A DNA stretch of 64,000 bases from Mesorhizobium sp. WSM4904 (GCF_029674545.1 NZ_CP121354.1:1178001-1242000), one strand, 5' to 3'; positions 18,497-28,323 are shown, counted from the first letter of the stretch. The notes: a model not told the origin generated them from the letters alone. Translations and numbers: made by a program.

Positions 18497-19542
18497 GTGA
18501 GGTTAGCGGAACAGCCATTACGTTTGAGCGCAAGGGCTATGGCCGCGGCCTGATACTCGGCCTGACGATGGCTGAGACGATGCTGCTTCTCGTTTTCTGC
18601 CTTTTGCTTGCTGCAGGCGCGCTCATCGCCAAGACAAAGAAAGAGGCTGCGGCAGCGCAGAAGATTGCGCAGTCCCTCAATGAGAACGCTCGCAAGCTTG
18701 ACGAGGAAAACAAGCGGTTGCTGGCTCAGCTGAATGCCATGGTCAAGCCTGCAAGTCGACGCAATGTACCAGATCAAGAATGGCGTGAATTGGTCCGGGC
18801 CAAAGAGGCCGCAGAGGCAATCAAAAAAGTGGGACTGACCCTTGAGGAAGCGGTGAAAAGCGCGCCGGCCGCCAAAGTCCTCTCTGACAACGACGTCGAC
18901 GTTGATCAGGCCAAAGCCATGATCGAGAAGATGAAGGTTCTGCGCGAGCTCGGCTACGTTGGCACGGGCAAGACGTCCAAGGATCTTGCTGACGCACTGA
19001 AGAAGGCAAGGAACGAGGCCTCTGCTGACAAGCCACACGATTGGCCACCGATCATCAGTCTTAGCGAGCTCGATGGCTATAATTTCGATACTGGAAGTGC
19101 GGAGCTTTCCGGTGGCTTCAAAACGAAGTTGCGGCAGATGTCGAAGACCATTGCTGGAATTGCAACTTCCTATGGTGTGGACGTCATTGAGGTGATTGGC
19201 CACACGGACGAGCAGGCGATGTCCGGTGACTCATCGAATATGGACAGAGGCCTTCAGCCCGTACTGGCGCGCAAGATGGACATTGGCACACTCCATCCTG
19301 CCGACAATGCCGGGCTTGGATTAGCGCGAGCGATCTCCGTCACAGGCATCCTGCGCGATATGCCGGAACTGAAAGGCTTCACCATCCTGCCAATGTCCGG
19401 CGGCCAGTTGATATTGCCTGGCGACCGGCTCACCGACGGCGCACAGGCCGGCGACGTCAAGGCGAGGAGGCGAATTGAGATCAGGGTCAGGCAACGTTCG
19501 CGAGAGACAGATATTGGACTGGTTCCGGTACCAAAGTTGTGA
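18493..19542 (+). CDS. MotB/ZorB-like protein: one membrane helix plus OmpA-like domain
   Basis: GTG 18493 overlaps the upstream stop (GTGA); a TTG at 18481 is also possible. The 349-residue product has one N-terminal membrane helix (AETMLLLVFCLLLAAGALIA) with a Glu at its start, where MotB-type proteins carry the ion-binding Asp. A helical linker (about 45-190) leads to a C-terminal OmpA-like peptidoglycan-binding domain: YNFDTGSAELS, IEVIGHTDEQ, LGLARAISVTGILR and RRIEIRVRQ. This is the architecture of MotB and ZorB. With the upstream channel protein it should form an energised complex across the inner membrane bound to the cell wall. Confidence 0.8.
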   Translation: MSEVSGTAITFERKGYGRGLILGLTMAETMLLLVFCLLLAAGALIAKTKKEAAAAQKIAQSLNENARKLDEENKRLLAQLNAMVKPASRRNVPDQEWRELVRAKEAAEAIKKVGLTLEEAVKSAPAAKVLSDNDVDVDQAKAMIEKMKVLRELGYVGTGKTSKDLADALKKARNEASADKPHDWPPIISLSELDGYNFDTGSAELSGGFKTKLRQMSKTIAGIATSYGVDVIEVIGHTDEQAMSGDSSNMDRGLQPVLARKMDIGTLHPADNAGLGLARAISVTGILRDMPELKGFTILPMSGGQLILPGDRLTDGAQAGDVKARRRIEIRVRQRSRETDIGLVPVPKL

Positions 19543-19592
19543 GGCGAACTGCCCTTGGGTTTCGCTCACAGGGCTTGGGGGGGATTGCGGGG

Positions 19593-20738
19593 ATGGGGTT
19601 TTACGTTCGAAAATCGATTAGTGCGGGACCTTTCCGCTTTAACTTCTCGTCTGGCGGGGTTGGCGCGTCCGTTGGCGTGCAAGGTCTTCGTATCGGGACT
19701 GGCCCACGAGGGCATTATATTCATGCAGGCGTCGGCGGTCTCTACTACCGAGGCACTTTGGGAAAGCGCAGCGCCAAGCAGACGCTGCAACTGTCTGAAT
19801 TCCCATCTGGGCCAAAGCCCCATCCAACATCCTCACCCGTGGAATATGTCAGCGGTGGCGTCGTGATGAGAGAAATCGAGTCCGCCGATGTGATCGAGAT
19901 GCGTGATGAGACATTTGCCAATGTGCTTGATGAAATCAATGCGAGGCAATCGCAGACGCGAATGTCGCTCATCCTGGCCGTGCTGTTTGGGATCGCCGGA
20001 TTGATCGCAGGCGCAATGCTGGGAGGTGGGGTGGCGCTGATCGGTATTGCTGCCTTTTTGCCGGGCATGCTTATTGGCAACTGGTTGGACAGCTACCGCC
20101 GGGTGAGCGTGCTCTACTATGATTTGGAGCAGGACGCGGAGGCGGCCTACGGGCGACTTGTCGCCGCCTTTGACACGCTCACACGCTGCGCGGCGAGTTG
20201 GCATGTCGCGGCTGGTGGCAAGATAGAGGATCTGACGACTTGGAAGCGCAATGCGGGAGCCACGATGTTGGTCGATAAAAAGTCGACGACGCTCCAAGCT
20301 TCCTTGCCGACGGTTGTTCGCAGCAATGTCACACCACCGTCGATACACGTCGGCCGGCAAATCCTTTATTTCATGCCAGACATGATTTTGGTGAAGGACG
20401 GAAACCAGTACGGTGCCGTTGGGTATGGAGACCTCAGGACGCAATTTGCCCCCAGCAATTTTATTGAGACCGGCAAAGTTCCATCTGATGCTGAGATCGT
20501 GAGCTATACCTGGGCTCATCCCAATAAGAATGGCGGACCCGACAAACGCTTCAGAGATAATCGGCAGATCCCTGTCTGTCGCTACGAAGCCTTGCGGTTT
20601 TCTAGCCCATCCGGGCTCAACGAGCTGGTGGAATTTTCCAAGACAAACGTCAGCCAGCCCTTTTGCCAGGCTCTATTGGCACTCGCGCAAATGCACCGAA
20701 ACGCTGGTGGCCAGTCCGGCTTGCTGAAAGCGCGCTAA
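19593..20738 (+). CDS. DUF4236 domain protein with two membrane helices
   Basis: ATG 19593 starts the DUF4236 motif MGFYVRKSISAGPFRFNFSS followed by GVGASVGVQGLRIGTGPRG and GGLYYRGTL, a glycine-rich beta domain of unknown function. Two adjacent hydrophobic segments lie near residues 128-170 (LILAVLFGIAGLIAGAMLGG, IGIAAFLPGMLIGNWL), and the C-terminal half is soluble. It follows the MotB-like gene by 50 bases on the same strand, so it is probably the last gene of that operon. The next gene is convergent. Confidence 0.8.
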   Translation: MGFYVRKSISAGPFRFNFSSGGVGASVGVQGLRIGTGPRGHYIHAGVGGLYYRGTLGKRSAKQTLQLSEFPSGPKPHPTSSPVEYVSGGVVMREIESADVIEMRDETFANVLDEINARQSQTRMSLILAVLFGIAGLIAGAMLGGGVALIGIAAFLPGMLIGNWLDSYRRVSVLYYDLEQDAEAAYGRLVAAFDTLTRCAASWHVAAGGKIEDLTTWKRNAGATMLVDKKSTTLQASLPTVVRSNVTPPSIHVGRQILYFMPDMILVKDGNQYGAVGYGDLRTQFAPSNFIETGKVPSDAEIVSYTWAHPNKNGGPDKRFRDNRQIPVCRYEALRFSSPSGLNELVEFSKTNVSQPFCQALLALAQMHRNAGGQSGLLKAR

Positions 20739-20751
20739 GGAATTGGCTTGG

Positions 20752-21519
20752 TCAGCAAATGCCTTCGCACGGAATTCCGTCGCCGTCCCGGTCCAATTTG
20801 GGTCCCCAGCTACAGTTATTGAGATACCAGCGCGCCTCATCGCATGAGGAGATTTGCTTACAATAGCGACGCGGTTGACACGAATAGCTCTGAGCTATTT
20901 GGCGACGGCCTGTAAGGCCGTAGGATGTGTCATTACCGGGTTTATTGTTGGCTGCATGTGTTGCTCGCCAATCCCAAGGGGCTGTGAAAGTGCCAACCCA
21001 GATGCCAATCTTGGCCCTTTGGGCATCTGCCTGTTGTGACGCGTAACTACCATGGCTGTATCGAGGCCAATCCAGGGCATAACCCTGTTCGACCATCCAA
21101 GACGCAATGCTAGCACCGTCCGCCCGCTGACAATCACCAACGAAGCGGTTGTAACGATCCCACGAAACAAAGTTGCACTGGATGGGTCGGGATTGACTGA
21201 GGAAGATGTCCAGTGCTTCTGCGGATTTGCGGCCGCATGGGTATTCTTGCCCGCTTGCGTCGCTGCAGTTTTGGCTGCTTTCAGGTGCGTCGATGCCATT
21301 GAAACGAATACGCTGTCCGTGGATCTCGATCGTGTCCCCGTCAACGATGGACGCTACGCCGACGATAGGCTTCGGTTTTGACCCGAGTGCGCTTGCTGTA
21401 TTGGGTCCCGCGATCTGGTTGCCCCACCCTGTAAAGTAGGAGGTGACATAAGCGCCCACTGCTAGCGTGATCACCAGGATCGCGGCTAATGATTTATGTG
21501 AAAAGAAACGCTTGCGCAT
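20752..21519 (-). CDS. Thermonuclease-family (SNase) protein with C-terminal excalibur motif, exported
   Basis: From ATG 21519 (MRKRFFSHKSLAAILVITLAV) the product is 255 residues with an N-terminal signal or anchor helix. The staphylococcal-nuclease fold follows (VDGDTIEIHGQRIRFNGIDAPES, then DRYNRFVGDCQ and WMVEQGYALDWPRYS), with the usual Asp/Arg active-site positions. The end carries an excalibur calcium-binding-type motif (DRDGDGIPCEGIC). It likely degrades nucleic acid outside the inner membrane. The open frame continues upstream into the next gene but without domain content. It is convergent with the DUF4236 gene, 13 bp apart. Confidence 0.88.
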   Translation of the reverse strand: MRKRFFSHKSLAAILVITLAVGAYVTSYFTGWGNQIAGPNTASALGSKPKPIVGVASIVDGDTIEIHGQRIRFNGIDAPESSQNCSDASGQEYPCGRKSAEALDIFLSQSRPIQCNFVSWDRYNRFVGDCQRADGASIASWMVEQGYALDWPRYSHGSYASQQADAQRAKIGIWVGTFTAPWDWRATHAANNKPGNDTSYGLTGRRQIAQSYSCQPRRYCKQISSCDEARWYLNNCSWGPKLDRDGDGIPCEGIC

Positions 21520-21616
21520 AATTGAAACCCGGCCGCGTCTTGGCCGCGAGCTGCGGCGATGGGAATAGCGATCGCGATTCAATTTTCGATCCTTTGCGAA
21601 GCTGCCAAATGTTTTG

Positions 21617-22066
21617 CTAGCGCGTCTTTGACTTCTTGGCTGCTGCTTTCTTGGGCGCGGCTGCTGTGCGACCGAGGCCAATCGATTTTGCCAATCTGGA
21701 GCGATTGGCTGAATAGTTAGGCGCGACCATGGGGTAATCGTTGGAGAGGCCCCATTTTTGGCGATAGGCGTCGGGCGTCAGTCCAAAATGCGTGTTCAAG
21801 TGTCTCTTGAGGGACTTGAACTTTTTGCCGTCTTCGAGGCAGACGATGTAGTCTGGAGTGACTGAGCGCTTGGGGTTGACCGCGGGAACTTGGTCGGGTT
21901 TTTCCGGTTCGGACGGCTGGCCGATACGCGCTAATGACGAATTGATGCTGGCAATAAGGTCCGGCAATGAGGAGACCGGCACTGAATTCTTGCTCACATA
22001 AGCCGCAACGATATCGGCGGTAAGCTCCATCAGCGCGGTGGCCGTATTTTGGATTTCGTCAGTCAC
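21617..22066 (-). CDS. MucR/Ros family transcriptional regulator
   Basis: The 149-residue protein carries the MucR/Ros zinc-finger region CLEDGKKFKSLKRHLNTHFG followed by LTPDAYRQKWGLSNDYPMVA, with the two His of a C2H2-like site (the first Cys is single, as in many rhizobial copies). The C-terminus is Lys/Ala-rich. MucR proteins repress AT-rich and horizontally acquired DNA, exopolysaccharide and motility genes in rhizobia. This copy lies within accessory genes and may silence the surrounding element; that is inference. Confidence 0.9.
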   Translation of the reverse strand: MTDEIQNTATALMELTADIVAAYVSKNSVPVSSLPDLIASINSSLARIGQPSEPEKPDQVPAVNPKRSVTPDYIVCLEDGKKFKSLKRHLNTHFGLTPDAYRQKWGLSNDYPMVAPNYSANRSRLAKSIGLGRTAAAPKKAAAKKSKTR

Positions 22067-22115
22067 TTCATGGCTCCGGACTTCTGCAGTGAAATCCCGA
22101 TCTATTACTTATCGG

Positions 22116-22313
22116 CTAAAAAAACCAGTAGAGGGAGGATACTAAATGCCAGGCGCTAATAGTGATGAATGTTAAAGCGCCAATCAGAATGCGGAACCAC
22201 GAGAGACGGTGGATTGATTGGGCGCGGCGTTTTCTTTGTATGACCAGGAAAGCGGCTTGAGGCTCACAGGCGGATGCATTTAGATTTGGACGAGTAGGAC
22301 CTACGCATGACAT
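22116..22313 (-). CDS. Possible small membrane protein
   Basis: A 65-codon frame with one C-terminal hydrophobic segment (FRILIGALTFITISAWHLVSS). The N-terminus is polar and basic. No family is recognised and no strong ribosome site is seen, so it may not be a gene. It overlaps the divergent small frame at 22307 by seven bases, so at most one start is probably correct. Confidence 0.25.
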   Translation of the reverse strand: MSCVGPTRPNLNASACEPQAAFLVIQRKRRAQSIHRLSWFRILIGALTFITISAWHLVSSLYWFF

Positions 22314-22501
22314 TTTCGAAAGACCCGCCGCCGGAGGTTAAGCCCCAGAAGGATAAGGCAAAGACTGGATCTGAATTGGACCGCGTTCCAAGTGCGGGAG
22401 CCATTCGGGTCCGCAACGGACTCTCTGTGTCAGAAAAAGACATTGTGGAGGCGGCTAAATACGGGGGCAGGGAGCGAGAATCCTCGTCGGATAGCGACTA
22501 G
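22307..22501 (+). CDS. Possible short hydrophilic protein
   Basis: A 64-codon frame starting MTFSKDPPPEVKPQKDKAK and ending GGRERESSSDSD, rich in charged residues and likely disordered. It lies 165 bases upstream of the large helicase gene on the same strand. There is no recognised family; the low-complexity composition makes chance possible. Confidence 0.35.
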   Translation: MTFSKDPPPEVKPQKDKAKTGSELDRVPSAGAIRVRNGLSVSEKDIVEAAKYGGRERESSSDSD

Positions 22502-22666
22502 GCAAAGGGGGCCAAGAATGCAGGCTCTGACCCATATCACACGTCGCAATATTGGACGGTGTCCAGAAGTGATCGCAGTCGTTTCTAATTGAACACGGCT
22601 GTTTTTTCTTGCGCGAACGCTCTACGCGGGCTCTAGCTGGTTCTCCTTTCAAAGGGGATGTAAGTC

Positions 22667-25600
22667 TTGGACGTAAAACAGTCAGTCTTCCAAAGCGATC
22701 TCCCTCTAAAGGAGAAACTCGAGCGCGCCAGGATGGAGTTGCTCGATCTTTCCGCCCGCAATCGACTTTTGAATGTGCCGCGGTTTTCCAAGAGCGCGAA
22801 GACGATCGATATCGTCGATGAGAAGTCGTCCGAAATTTATCGATTGCTGGTGACCGAAGGAAAGGCTTTTACCTTCCTGGCCGGCAAGCCCGATAGGCCG
22901 AAAGCGGGCCAGGATGAAAGCAGCCCTCCAGACGAAGAGATCGACTATTCCCCCGTCGCTCTCGCCCAACCAGAGGACGATGGAGTCGATAACAGAGGGA
23001 TATCCGCGCGGCACTCGGACACCAAGCTGCAGACGCGTATGACCCCAACTGGGCTGCAGCGGCGGCTCCTTGATCTCTACCATGATGCCCGCACACTCGA
23101 GGAAGAGCAGGGCGTCAATATCCTCTTTCTGGCCCTTGGAATGCTGAAGTGGATTGACCCGAACAACAAAGAGAACATCCGTCAGGCCCCCCTCATTTTG
23201 GTGCCGGTTCGGCTTGAGCGAGGGGCCGCTGGAGAAAAATTCCGCCTACGAGCCCGGCCGGAAGATCTTACCGCAAACCTCTCCTTGGAACTCTATCTCG
23301 ACCGCATTCACAAGCTCGCTCTGCCGCGTTTTGAGGTGGGAGATGACTTCGACGTCTCGGCCTATCTCGATGCCGTTGCCGAAGCAATTTCGACCAAAGA
23401 GGGTTGGGAGGTGCTTCGCGACGATATGGTGCTCGGCTTCTTCTCGTTTGCGAAGTTCTTGATGTACCGTGATCTGGATCCGGATCTCTGGCCCGATGGC
23501 GCAAAGATTATCGAACAACCGAAGATCCGCTCGCTTCTTTCAGATGGTTTCGAAACACGCGAGCCGCTTATGTCGGACGACATAGCGATTGATCCGCACA
23601 TTGCGCCCGCCGAAATGTTGCATATCGTCGACAGTGACAGTTCTCAGACACTGGCGATCCATGACGTCAGAAAAGGTCGCGACCTCGTTATCCAAGGTCC
23701 GCCTGGGACAGGAAAATCGCAGACGATCGCAAACATTATTGGGTCGGCCGTTGCCGACGGAAAGACCGTGCTGTTCGTGGCCGAAAAGATGGCAGCGCTG
23801 GAGGTCGTCAAGCGACGGCTTGACACTGCTGGGGTGGGGGACGCCTGCCTTGAGCTGCATAGTAACAAGGCGAACAAGCGCATGATGCTAGAGGAGCTGC
23901 GGCGAACCTGGCAACTCGGATCGCCCAGGGGCCAGCTTCCTTCTTCCCTAACTGATCGCTTGCTGGAGGCTCGCGATAAACTCAACGCACATGCTGCACG
24001 AATGCACGTTGCGTTCGGAGCGTCCGAACTCACTCCTTATCAGGTTCTCGGCCAGCTAACCCGACTAAGGCAGGTCGGTCAGAAACCAGTGGACATCGAA
24101 CTTACGGATGCCACAAGCTGGACAACTGACGGCGTTTCGCAACGTCGCAAATTGCTCGATGAGGTCTCTCAGCGGATCAACGAGATCGGCTTGCCGATCC
24201 ACCACCCGTGGCGGGGAGTTGGCCTGGATGTCGTTCTTCCAACGACCATTGAGAGGCTCGTCCCACGCATCGCGGCGTTGCTGGACCAAGCCAAGGCACT
24301 GCACGCCAAACTGGTCGGTATCGCTGAGCGGATCAAGGCCGAGCCTCCGAAAATTCTCAGCGACAGCGGCGAGATAGAAGATCGCGCTGAGCTTCTCGCG
24401 TCCGCGCCTGGACTTCCTGCCGAGGCGCTCGTCTCGCCGGTATGGGATGAGCGTCCGAAAGACATTTCATCGCTTCTCTGGTCAGGAACGGATTTCGCCC
24501 GCAAGTCCGAGGAACTTTCGGAGCAGTTGGCGGCAACGGCTATCGACACGCCAATTGAAGGTCTCGAGACAGAGCTTGCAAAGCTTCCCTCGGAATTTCC
24601 GAAAGATGGTTTCCATCGTGCGCGACAGCTCACCATTCTGCTCCCACGCTTGAGGGAAGAAGCTGAGCGCCTGAATCAGGAACTCGGATCGGCGATATTG
24701 CCAGACACGTTGGCAGGCTTGCTCAGGCTGGCCGTGACCGGCGAGCGAGTAGCGGCAGCACCTGACGCAAGTCCGGAGGCCTTCGCAGCCACCGTTTGGG
24801 ACTCCGGACTTGAGCAGGCAGGCGACCTTGCCGACAGCGTAGCGACGCTTGAGGCTGCCAGAGCCGACCTTCAGGGCAAGGTTGTTGACGCGGCGTGGAG
24901 CACCGAGGTGGCCGCGGCGCGGCAGGCGCTCGCCACACACACGGGAATATTGAAAGCATTGAACGGCGACTACCGTCGCGCCACAGCACTTGCGCGGACT
25001 ATTGTGGTCGACCCTAGCGCGCCTGCGACGCAGATAGTTGGTCTCCTCGACCTTTTGATGAAGGGTCAGGCTGCCGCAGCAAGAGTCCGCGAAGGCGACG
25101 CTTTTGGCCGTTCCGCCTTCGGGGCAGATTGGCGTGGGGAGCGATCGGCTTCCGCGCCACTGCTCGCGCTAGTGGAGTGGATGCGGACTCTACGAGGGCT
25201 AGGCCCCGAACCTCGGATTATCGCCGGCCGGATGGCGGAACGCTCCGAGGCCGGTGCGCGTGCAGCGCGCGTTCGCAAGGTTATCGAAATCGGTCGGCCA
25301 ATTATCGAAGGTTTCTGGAACGATCTCGGGCACCTCGCGTCATCCATGCTAGGCGACGTGGCTTCCGCCGAGCGGGCCTCGCTGCAACTGATGGAAGCGA
25401 AGGCGAGCACTGTAGCTCAAGCCGATGATGCGTCACGACAGGTTCTGACTGACGTTCCGGATCTAATCACTGAGCGGGTGGAGCTACTGCGCCGACTAGG
25501 CAGACTACAAGCACTTGCTCAAGGGATCGATGCGGGAGAGAGCCTTGGCAAGTTCGTATTCGGCTCGTCGTGGCACGGTCGAGGATCCGATTGGGCCGCT

Positions 25601-28252
25601 CTCACGCAAGCCGAGCTTTGGCTGAAAGAAAATGGCTCGATCCGACATCTGGCTGCGCGGTTGCCTGAAAGAATCGAGATCGCAAACTCGGCACGTTCAG
25701 CACGTGAAGCGGCCCAAGCGGCAGCGCGGGAATTGAAGGCGCTTACAGGGGATTTGAAAGCCGATGCTCCCTCCTTGTTTGGAGTAGTCGATTTTCCGGA
25801 CGTCGCGATAGGCGAGGTCGTTTCTCGGCTGCAGGGTTGGCTCGATCATCAGGAGCAGCTCTCGAAATGGGTTGCCTATGAAGAGCGATCCGAAACGGCC
25901 CGAAAGGCTGGACTGGGACAGTTGATAGACGGCCTAGCCAACGGCCAGATTACAACAGGATCGGCTCGATCAGTTTTTGATATGGCCTACTACGAACGAA
26001 TGTTTCTGGCGATGGCGACCGATGAGCCGGAGCTGGCAAGGTTCGACGGGGAACTGCATTCCAGGGCTGTACGTGACTTCGCAGATCTGGACCGCCAGCG
26101 CATCAAGGCCGGCGCCATCGAAGTTGTAACGGCTCATCACCGGAAAATTCCTTCAAGAGACGGCGGAGCTGGACCTGTCGGACTGCTTCGTTCTGAGATG
26201 GCGCGCAGACGAGGCCACATGCCCATCCGGCAATTGATGCAGAAGGCAGGCCCTGCCATCCAGGCGCTGAAGCCAGTGTTCATGATGAGCCCGCTTTCGG
26301 TGGCGCAATTCCTGTCGCCCGGCCGGATGTCCTTCGATCTGCTCGTGATGGACGAGGCGTCTCAGATCCAGCCCGTGGACGCACTTGGCTCGGTCGCCAG
26401 GGCCAGTCAGGTGGTCGTCGTTGGCGACGAACGCCAACTGCCACCCACGACATTCTTCGCGAAGATGACAGGCTCGCAGTCTGAAGATGACGAGGGTGAG
26501 GGCGCGCAGGTCGCCGACATTGAAAGCATCCTCGGCCTGTTCACGGCCCGCGGCTTGCCGCAGCGTATGCTGCGCTGGCACTACCGTAGCCGTCACCAAT
26601 CTCTAATCGCAGTATCGAACAGCCAGTTCTACGAGAACCGGCTTTTCATCGTGCCAAGCCCTTATACCCAAGAGGCAGGTATGGGGTTGCGGTTTCATCA
26701 TGTGCCGGAGGGGGTCTTCGATTCCGGCGGCACAGGAACCAATCCGGTAGAGGCGAGAGCAGTAGCGGAGGCGATCATCCGTCATGCGAAGGTGAACCCG
26801 CAAGAGACTCTAGGCGTTGCAACATTTTCGGTTAGCCAACGCCGCGCGATCCAGGATGAACTCGAAGCGCTGCGGCGACTAAATCCCGACACCGAGGAAT
26901 TCTTTCACGCTCATCCAAGCGAGCCATTCTTCGTCAAGAACCTCGAAAATGTTCAAGGCGATGAGCGCGACGTGATCATGATCTCGGTGGGGTATGCCAA
27001 GAATGCCCAGGGATACATGGCCATGCGTTTCGGCCCTCTTGGCGCGGAAGGCGGCGAGCGTCGGCTCAACGTCCTCATAAGCCGCGCCAAGCGCAGCTGC
27101 GAAGTATTCGCGTCCATCACAGACGAGGACATCGACCTGGAGCGTGGCAAAGGGAAAGGCATCTTCGCCTTCAAGCTCTTCTTGCACTACGCGAGAACAG
27201 GGCGAATTTCGCTTGCCCAAGTCACGGTTCGCGAAATGGATTCAATCTTTGTAGAACAGGTAGCCAACGCGCTGATCGAAATGGGTTATCAGGTTCATGC
27301 TCAAGTGGGCATTGCCGGCTTCTTCATCGACCTCGCAGTTGCGGATCCAGAGAGGCCAGGCCGCTATATTCTTGGCATCGAATGCGATGGCGCAGAATAT
27401 CACTCATCTCGCTCGGCCAGAGATCGAGACCGGCTTCGGCAGTCGGTTCTGGAAGACCATGGTTGGATCATCCATCGCATCTGGAGCGCTGACTGGTTCC
27501 AACGGCCTCGTGAGCAGCTGGAGCGAACCATACTAGCGATTGAGGCCGCCAGAAAAGAACTCGATGAGCGGGCCGAATTGGGGGTCCAGAGAAATCGAGC
27601 TGTAGCCGTGCAGGTTGTTACGGTCGACCGAGGCAACGTGACGGAAATCGGTCTCGAAAGCACAAACGGATCCGAGACACCCAATCGAGCCTACGAAGAG
27701 GCCGAACTAAAGCGACCGGGATCGTTCGAACTCCACGAGACGCCCAGCGGAATCATGGCCGGACTGGTCGAGCAGGTCGTGGCTACAGAAACGCCAATCC
27801 ATGTCGACGAAATAGTTTCGCGTATTCGGGACGCCTGGGGTCTGCAGCGGGCCGGTGGCAGGATTCAGGATGCAATCGAGCGGGGGGTAAGCATAGCACA
27901 GAGAGGTGGTTCAGTAGCCCGTCGAGGCAACTTCTGCTTCAAGCCAGGTGTTCCTGTTCGTCTCAGGGATCGCAGTGGGGTCGTGTCCGCTGGATTGCGC
28001 AAGCCCGAAATGATTGCGCAGGACGAGGTCGCCCAAGGCGCTATGGAAGTCGTGAAATCCAACCTCGGTGCGACAGAGGAAGAAATCGCCACAGGCGTTG
28101 CCAGGATGCTGGGCTTCAAAGCCACAAGCGCACAATTAAGGCAGCTGATTTCAGCTGGGGTCGCCGATTTGGTTGCCAAAGGAGTGTTACGGTCCCAAGA
28201 CGGCTTGTTGGTGGCCGGCGAATCCGCGAGCGAGAAATTAGCTGAAGTGTAA
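22667..28252 (+). CDS. DUF4011 / SF1 helicase / Vsr-like nuclease / DUF3320 protein
   Basis: An 1861-residue protein. Order of parts: DUF4011 at the N-terminus (about 12-300, from KLERARMELLDLSARNRLLN); SF1 Walker A near residue 343 (IQGPPGTGKSQTIANI); a long helical insertion (about 450-1150); motif II near 1222 (LLVMDEASQIQPVDALG); motifs V-VI around 1429-1465 (VQGDERDVIMISVGYA, LNVLISRAKRSCEVF); a Vsr/DUF559-like PD-(D/E)xK nuclease about 1528-1610 (GFFIDLAVADPERPGRY, GIECDGAEYHSS, DRDRLRQSVLEDHGW); and a DUF3320 tail. Start is TTG 22667 behind AAAGGGGA. Such helicase-nuclease giants occur in defence islands and are candidate anti-phage effectors. It probably acts with the YhaO/YhaN-like pair downstream. 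Confidence 0.9.
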   Translation: MDVKQSVFQSDLPLKEKLERARMELLDLSARNRLLNVPRFSKSAKTIDIVDEKSSEIYRLLVTEGKAFTFLAGKPDRPKAGQDESSPPDEEIDYSPVALAQPEDDGVDNRGISARHSDTKLQTRMTPTGLQRRLLDLYHDARTLEEEQGVNILFLALGMLKWIDPNNKENIRQAPLILVPVRLERGAAGEKFRLRARPEDLTANLSLELYLDRIHKLALPRFEVGDDFDVSAYLDAVAEAISTKEGWEVLRDDMVLGFFSFAKFLMYRDLDPDLWPDGAKIIEQPKIRSLLSDGFETREPLMSDDIAIDPHIAPAEMLHIVDSDSSQTLAIHDVRKGRDLVIQGPPGTGKSQTIANIIGSAVADGKTVLFVAEKMAALEVVKRRLDTAGVGDACLELHSNKANKRMMLEELRRTWQLGSPRGQLPSSLTDRLLEARDKLNAHAARMHVAFGASELTPYQVLGQLTRLRQVGQKPVDIELTDATSWTTDGVSQRRKLLDEVSQRINEIGLPIHHPWRGVGLDVVLPTTIERLVPRIAALLDQAKALHAKLVGIAERIKAEPPKILSDSGEIEDRAELLASAPGLPAEALVSPVWDERPKDISSLLWSGTDFARKSEELSEQLAATAIDTPIEGLETELAKLPSEFPKDGFHRARQLTILLPRLREEAERLNQELGSAILPDTLAGLLRLAVTGERVAAAPDASPEAFAATVWDSGLEQAGDLADSVATLEAARADLQGKVVDAAWSTEVAAARQALATHTGILKALNGDYRRATALARTIVVDPSAPATQIVGLLDLLMKGQAAAARVREGDAFGRSAFGADWRGERSASAPLLALVEWMRTLRGLGPEPRIIAGRMAERSEAGARAARVRKVIEIGRPIIEGFWNDLGHLASSMLGDVASAERASLQLMEAKASTVAQADDASRQVLTDVPDLITERVELLRRLGRLQALAQGIDAGESLGKFVFGSSWHGRGSDWAALTQAELWLKENGSIRHLAARLPERIEIANSARSAREAAQAAARELKALTGDLKADAPSLFGVVDFPDVAIGEVVSRLQGWLDHQEQLSKWVAYEERSETARKAGLGQLIDGLANGQITTGSARSVFDMAYYERMFLAMATDEPELARFDGELHSRAVRDFADLDRQRIKAGAIEVVTAHHRKIPSRDGGAGPVGLLRSEMARRRGHMPIRQLMQKAGPAIQALKPVFMMSPLSVAQFLSPGRMSFDLLVMDEASQIQPVDALGSVARASQVVVVGDERQLPPTTFFAKMTGSQSEDDEGEGAQVADIESILGLFTARGLPQRMLRWHYRSRHQSLIAVSNSQFYENRLFIVPSPYTQEAGMGLRFHHVPEGVFDSGGTGTNPVEARAVAEAIIRHAKVNPQETLGVATFSVSQRRAIQDELEALRRLNPDTEEFFHAHPSEPFFVKNLENVQGDERDVIMISVGYAKNAQGYMAMRFGPLGAEGGERRLNVLISRAKRSCEVFASITDEDIDLERGKGKGIFAFKLFLHYARTGRISLAQVTVREMDSIFVEQVANALIEMGYQVHAQVGIAGFFIDLAVADPERPGRYILGIECDGAEYHSSRSARDRDRLRQSVLEDHGWIIHRIWSADWFQRPREQLERTILAIEAARKELDERAELGVQRNRAVAVQVVTVDRGNVTEIGLESTNGSETPNRAYEEAELKRPGSFELHETPSGIMAGLVEQVVATETPIHVDEIVSRIRDAWGLQRAGGRIQDAIERGVSIAQRGGSVARRGNFCFKPGVPVRLRDRSGVVSAGLRKPEMIAQDEVAQGAMEVVKSNLGATEEEIATGVARMLGFKATSAQLRQLISAGVADLVAKGVLRSQDGLLVAGESASEKLAEV

Positions 28253-28254
28253 CG

Positions 28255-28270
28255 GGGCGCTGCAGCGCCC
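28255..28270 (+). terminator. Perfect palindromic hairpin after the helicase gene
   Basis: GGGCGCTGCAGCGCCC begins three bases after the helicase stop codon. It is a perfect 16-base palindrome without a following T-run, so it may be a weak terminator or an RNA-stabilising element between the helicase and the exonuclease pair. Confidence 0.45.
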
Positions 28271-28323
28271 TCGTTGCAATTTCTGTCGAAGCTCGGAACA
28301 CCTCTTTTGCTGGCGGAGGCCGA

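Noticed and set aside
17950..19203. 417-codon open frame on the minus strand
   Set aside because: Antisense to the stator-like and OmpA-like genes, which show proper motifs and coupling.
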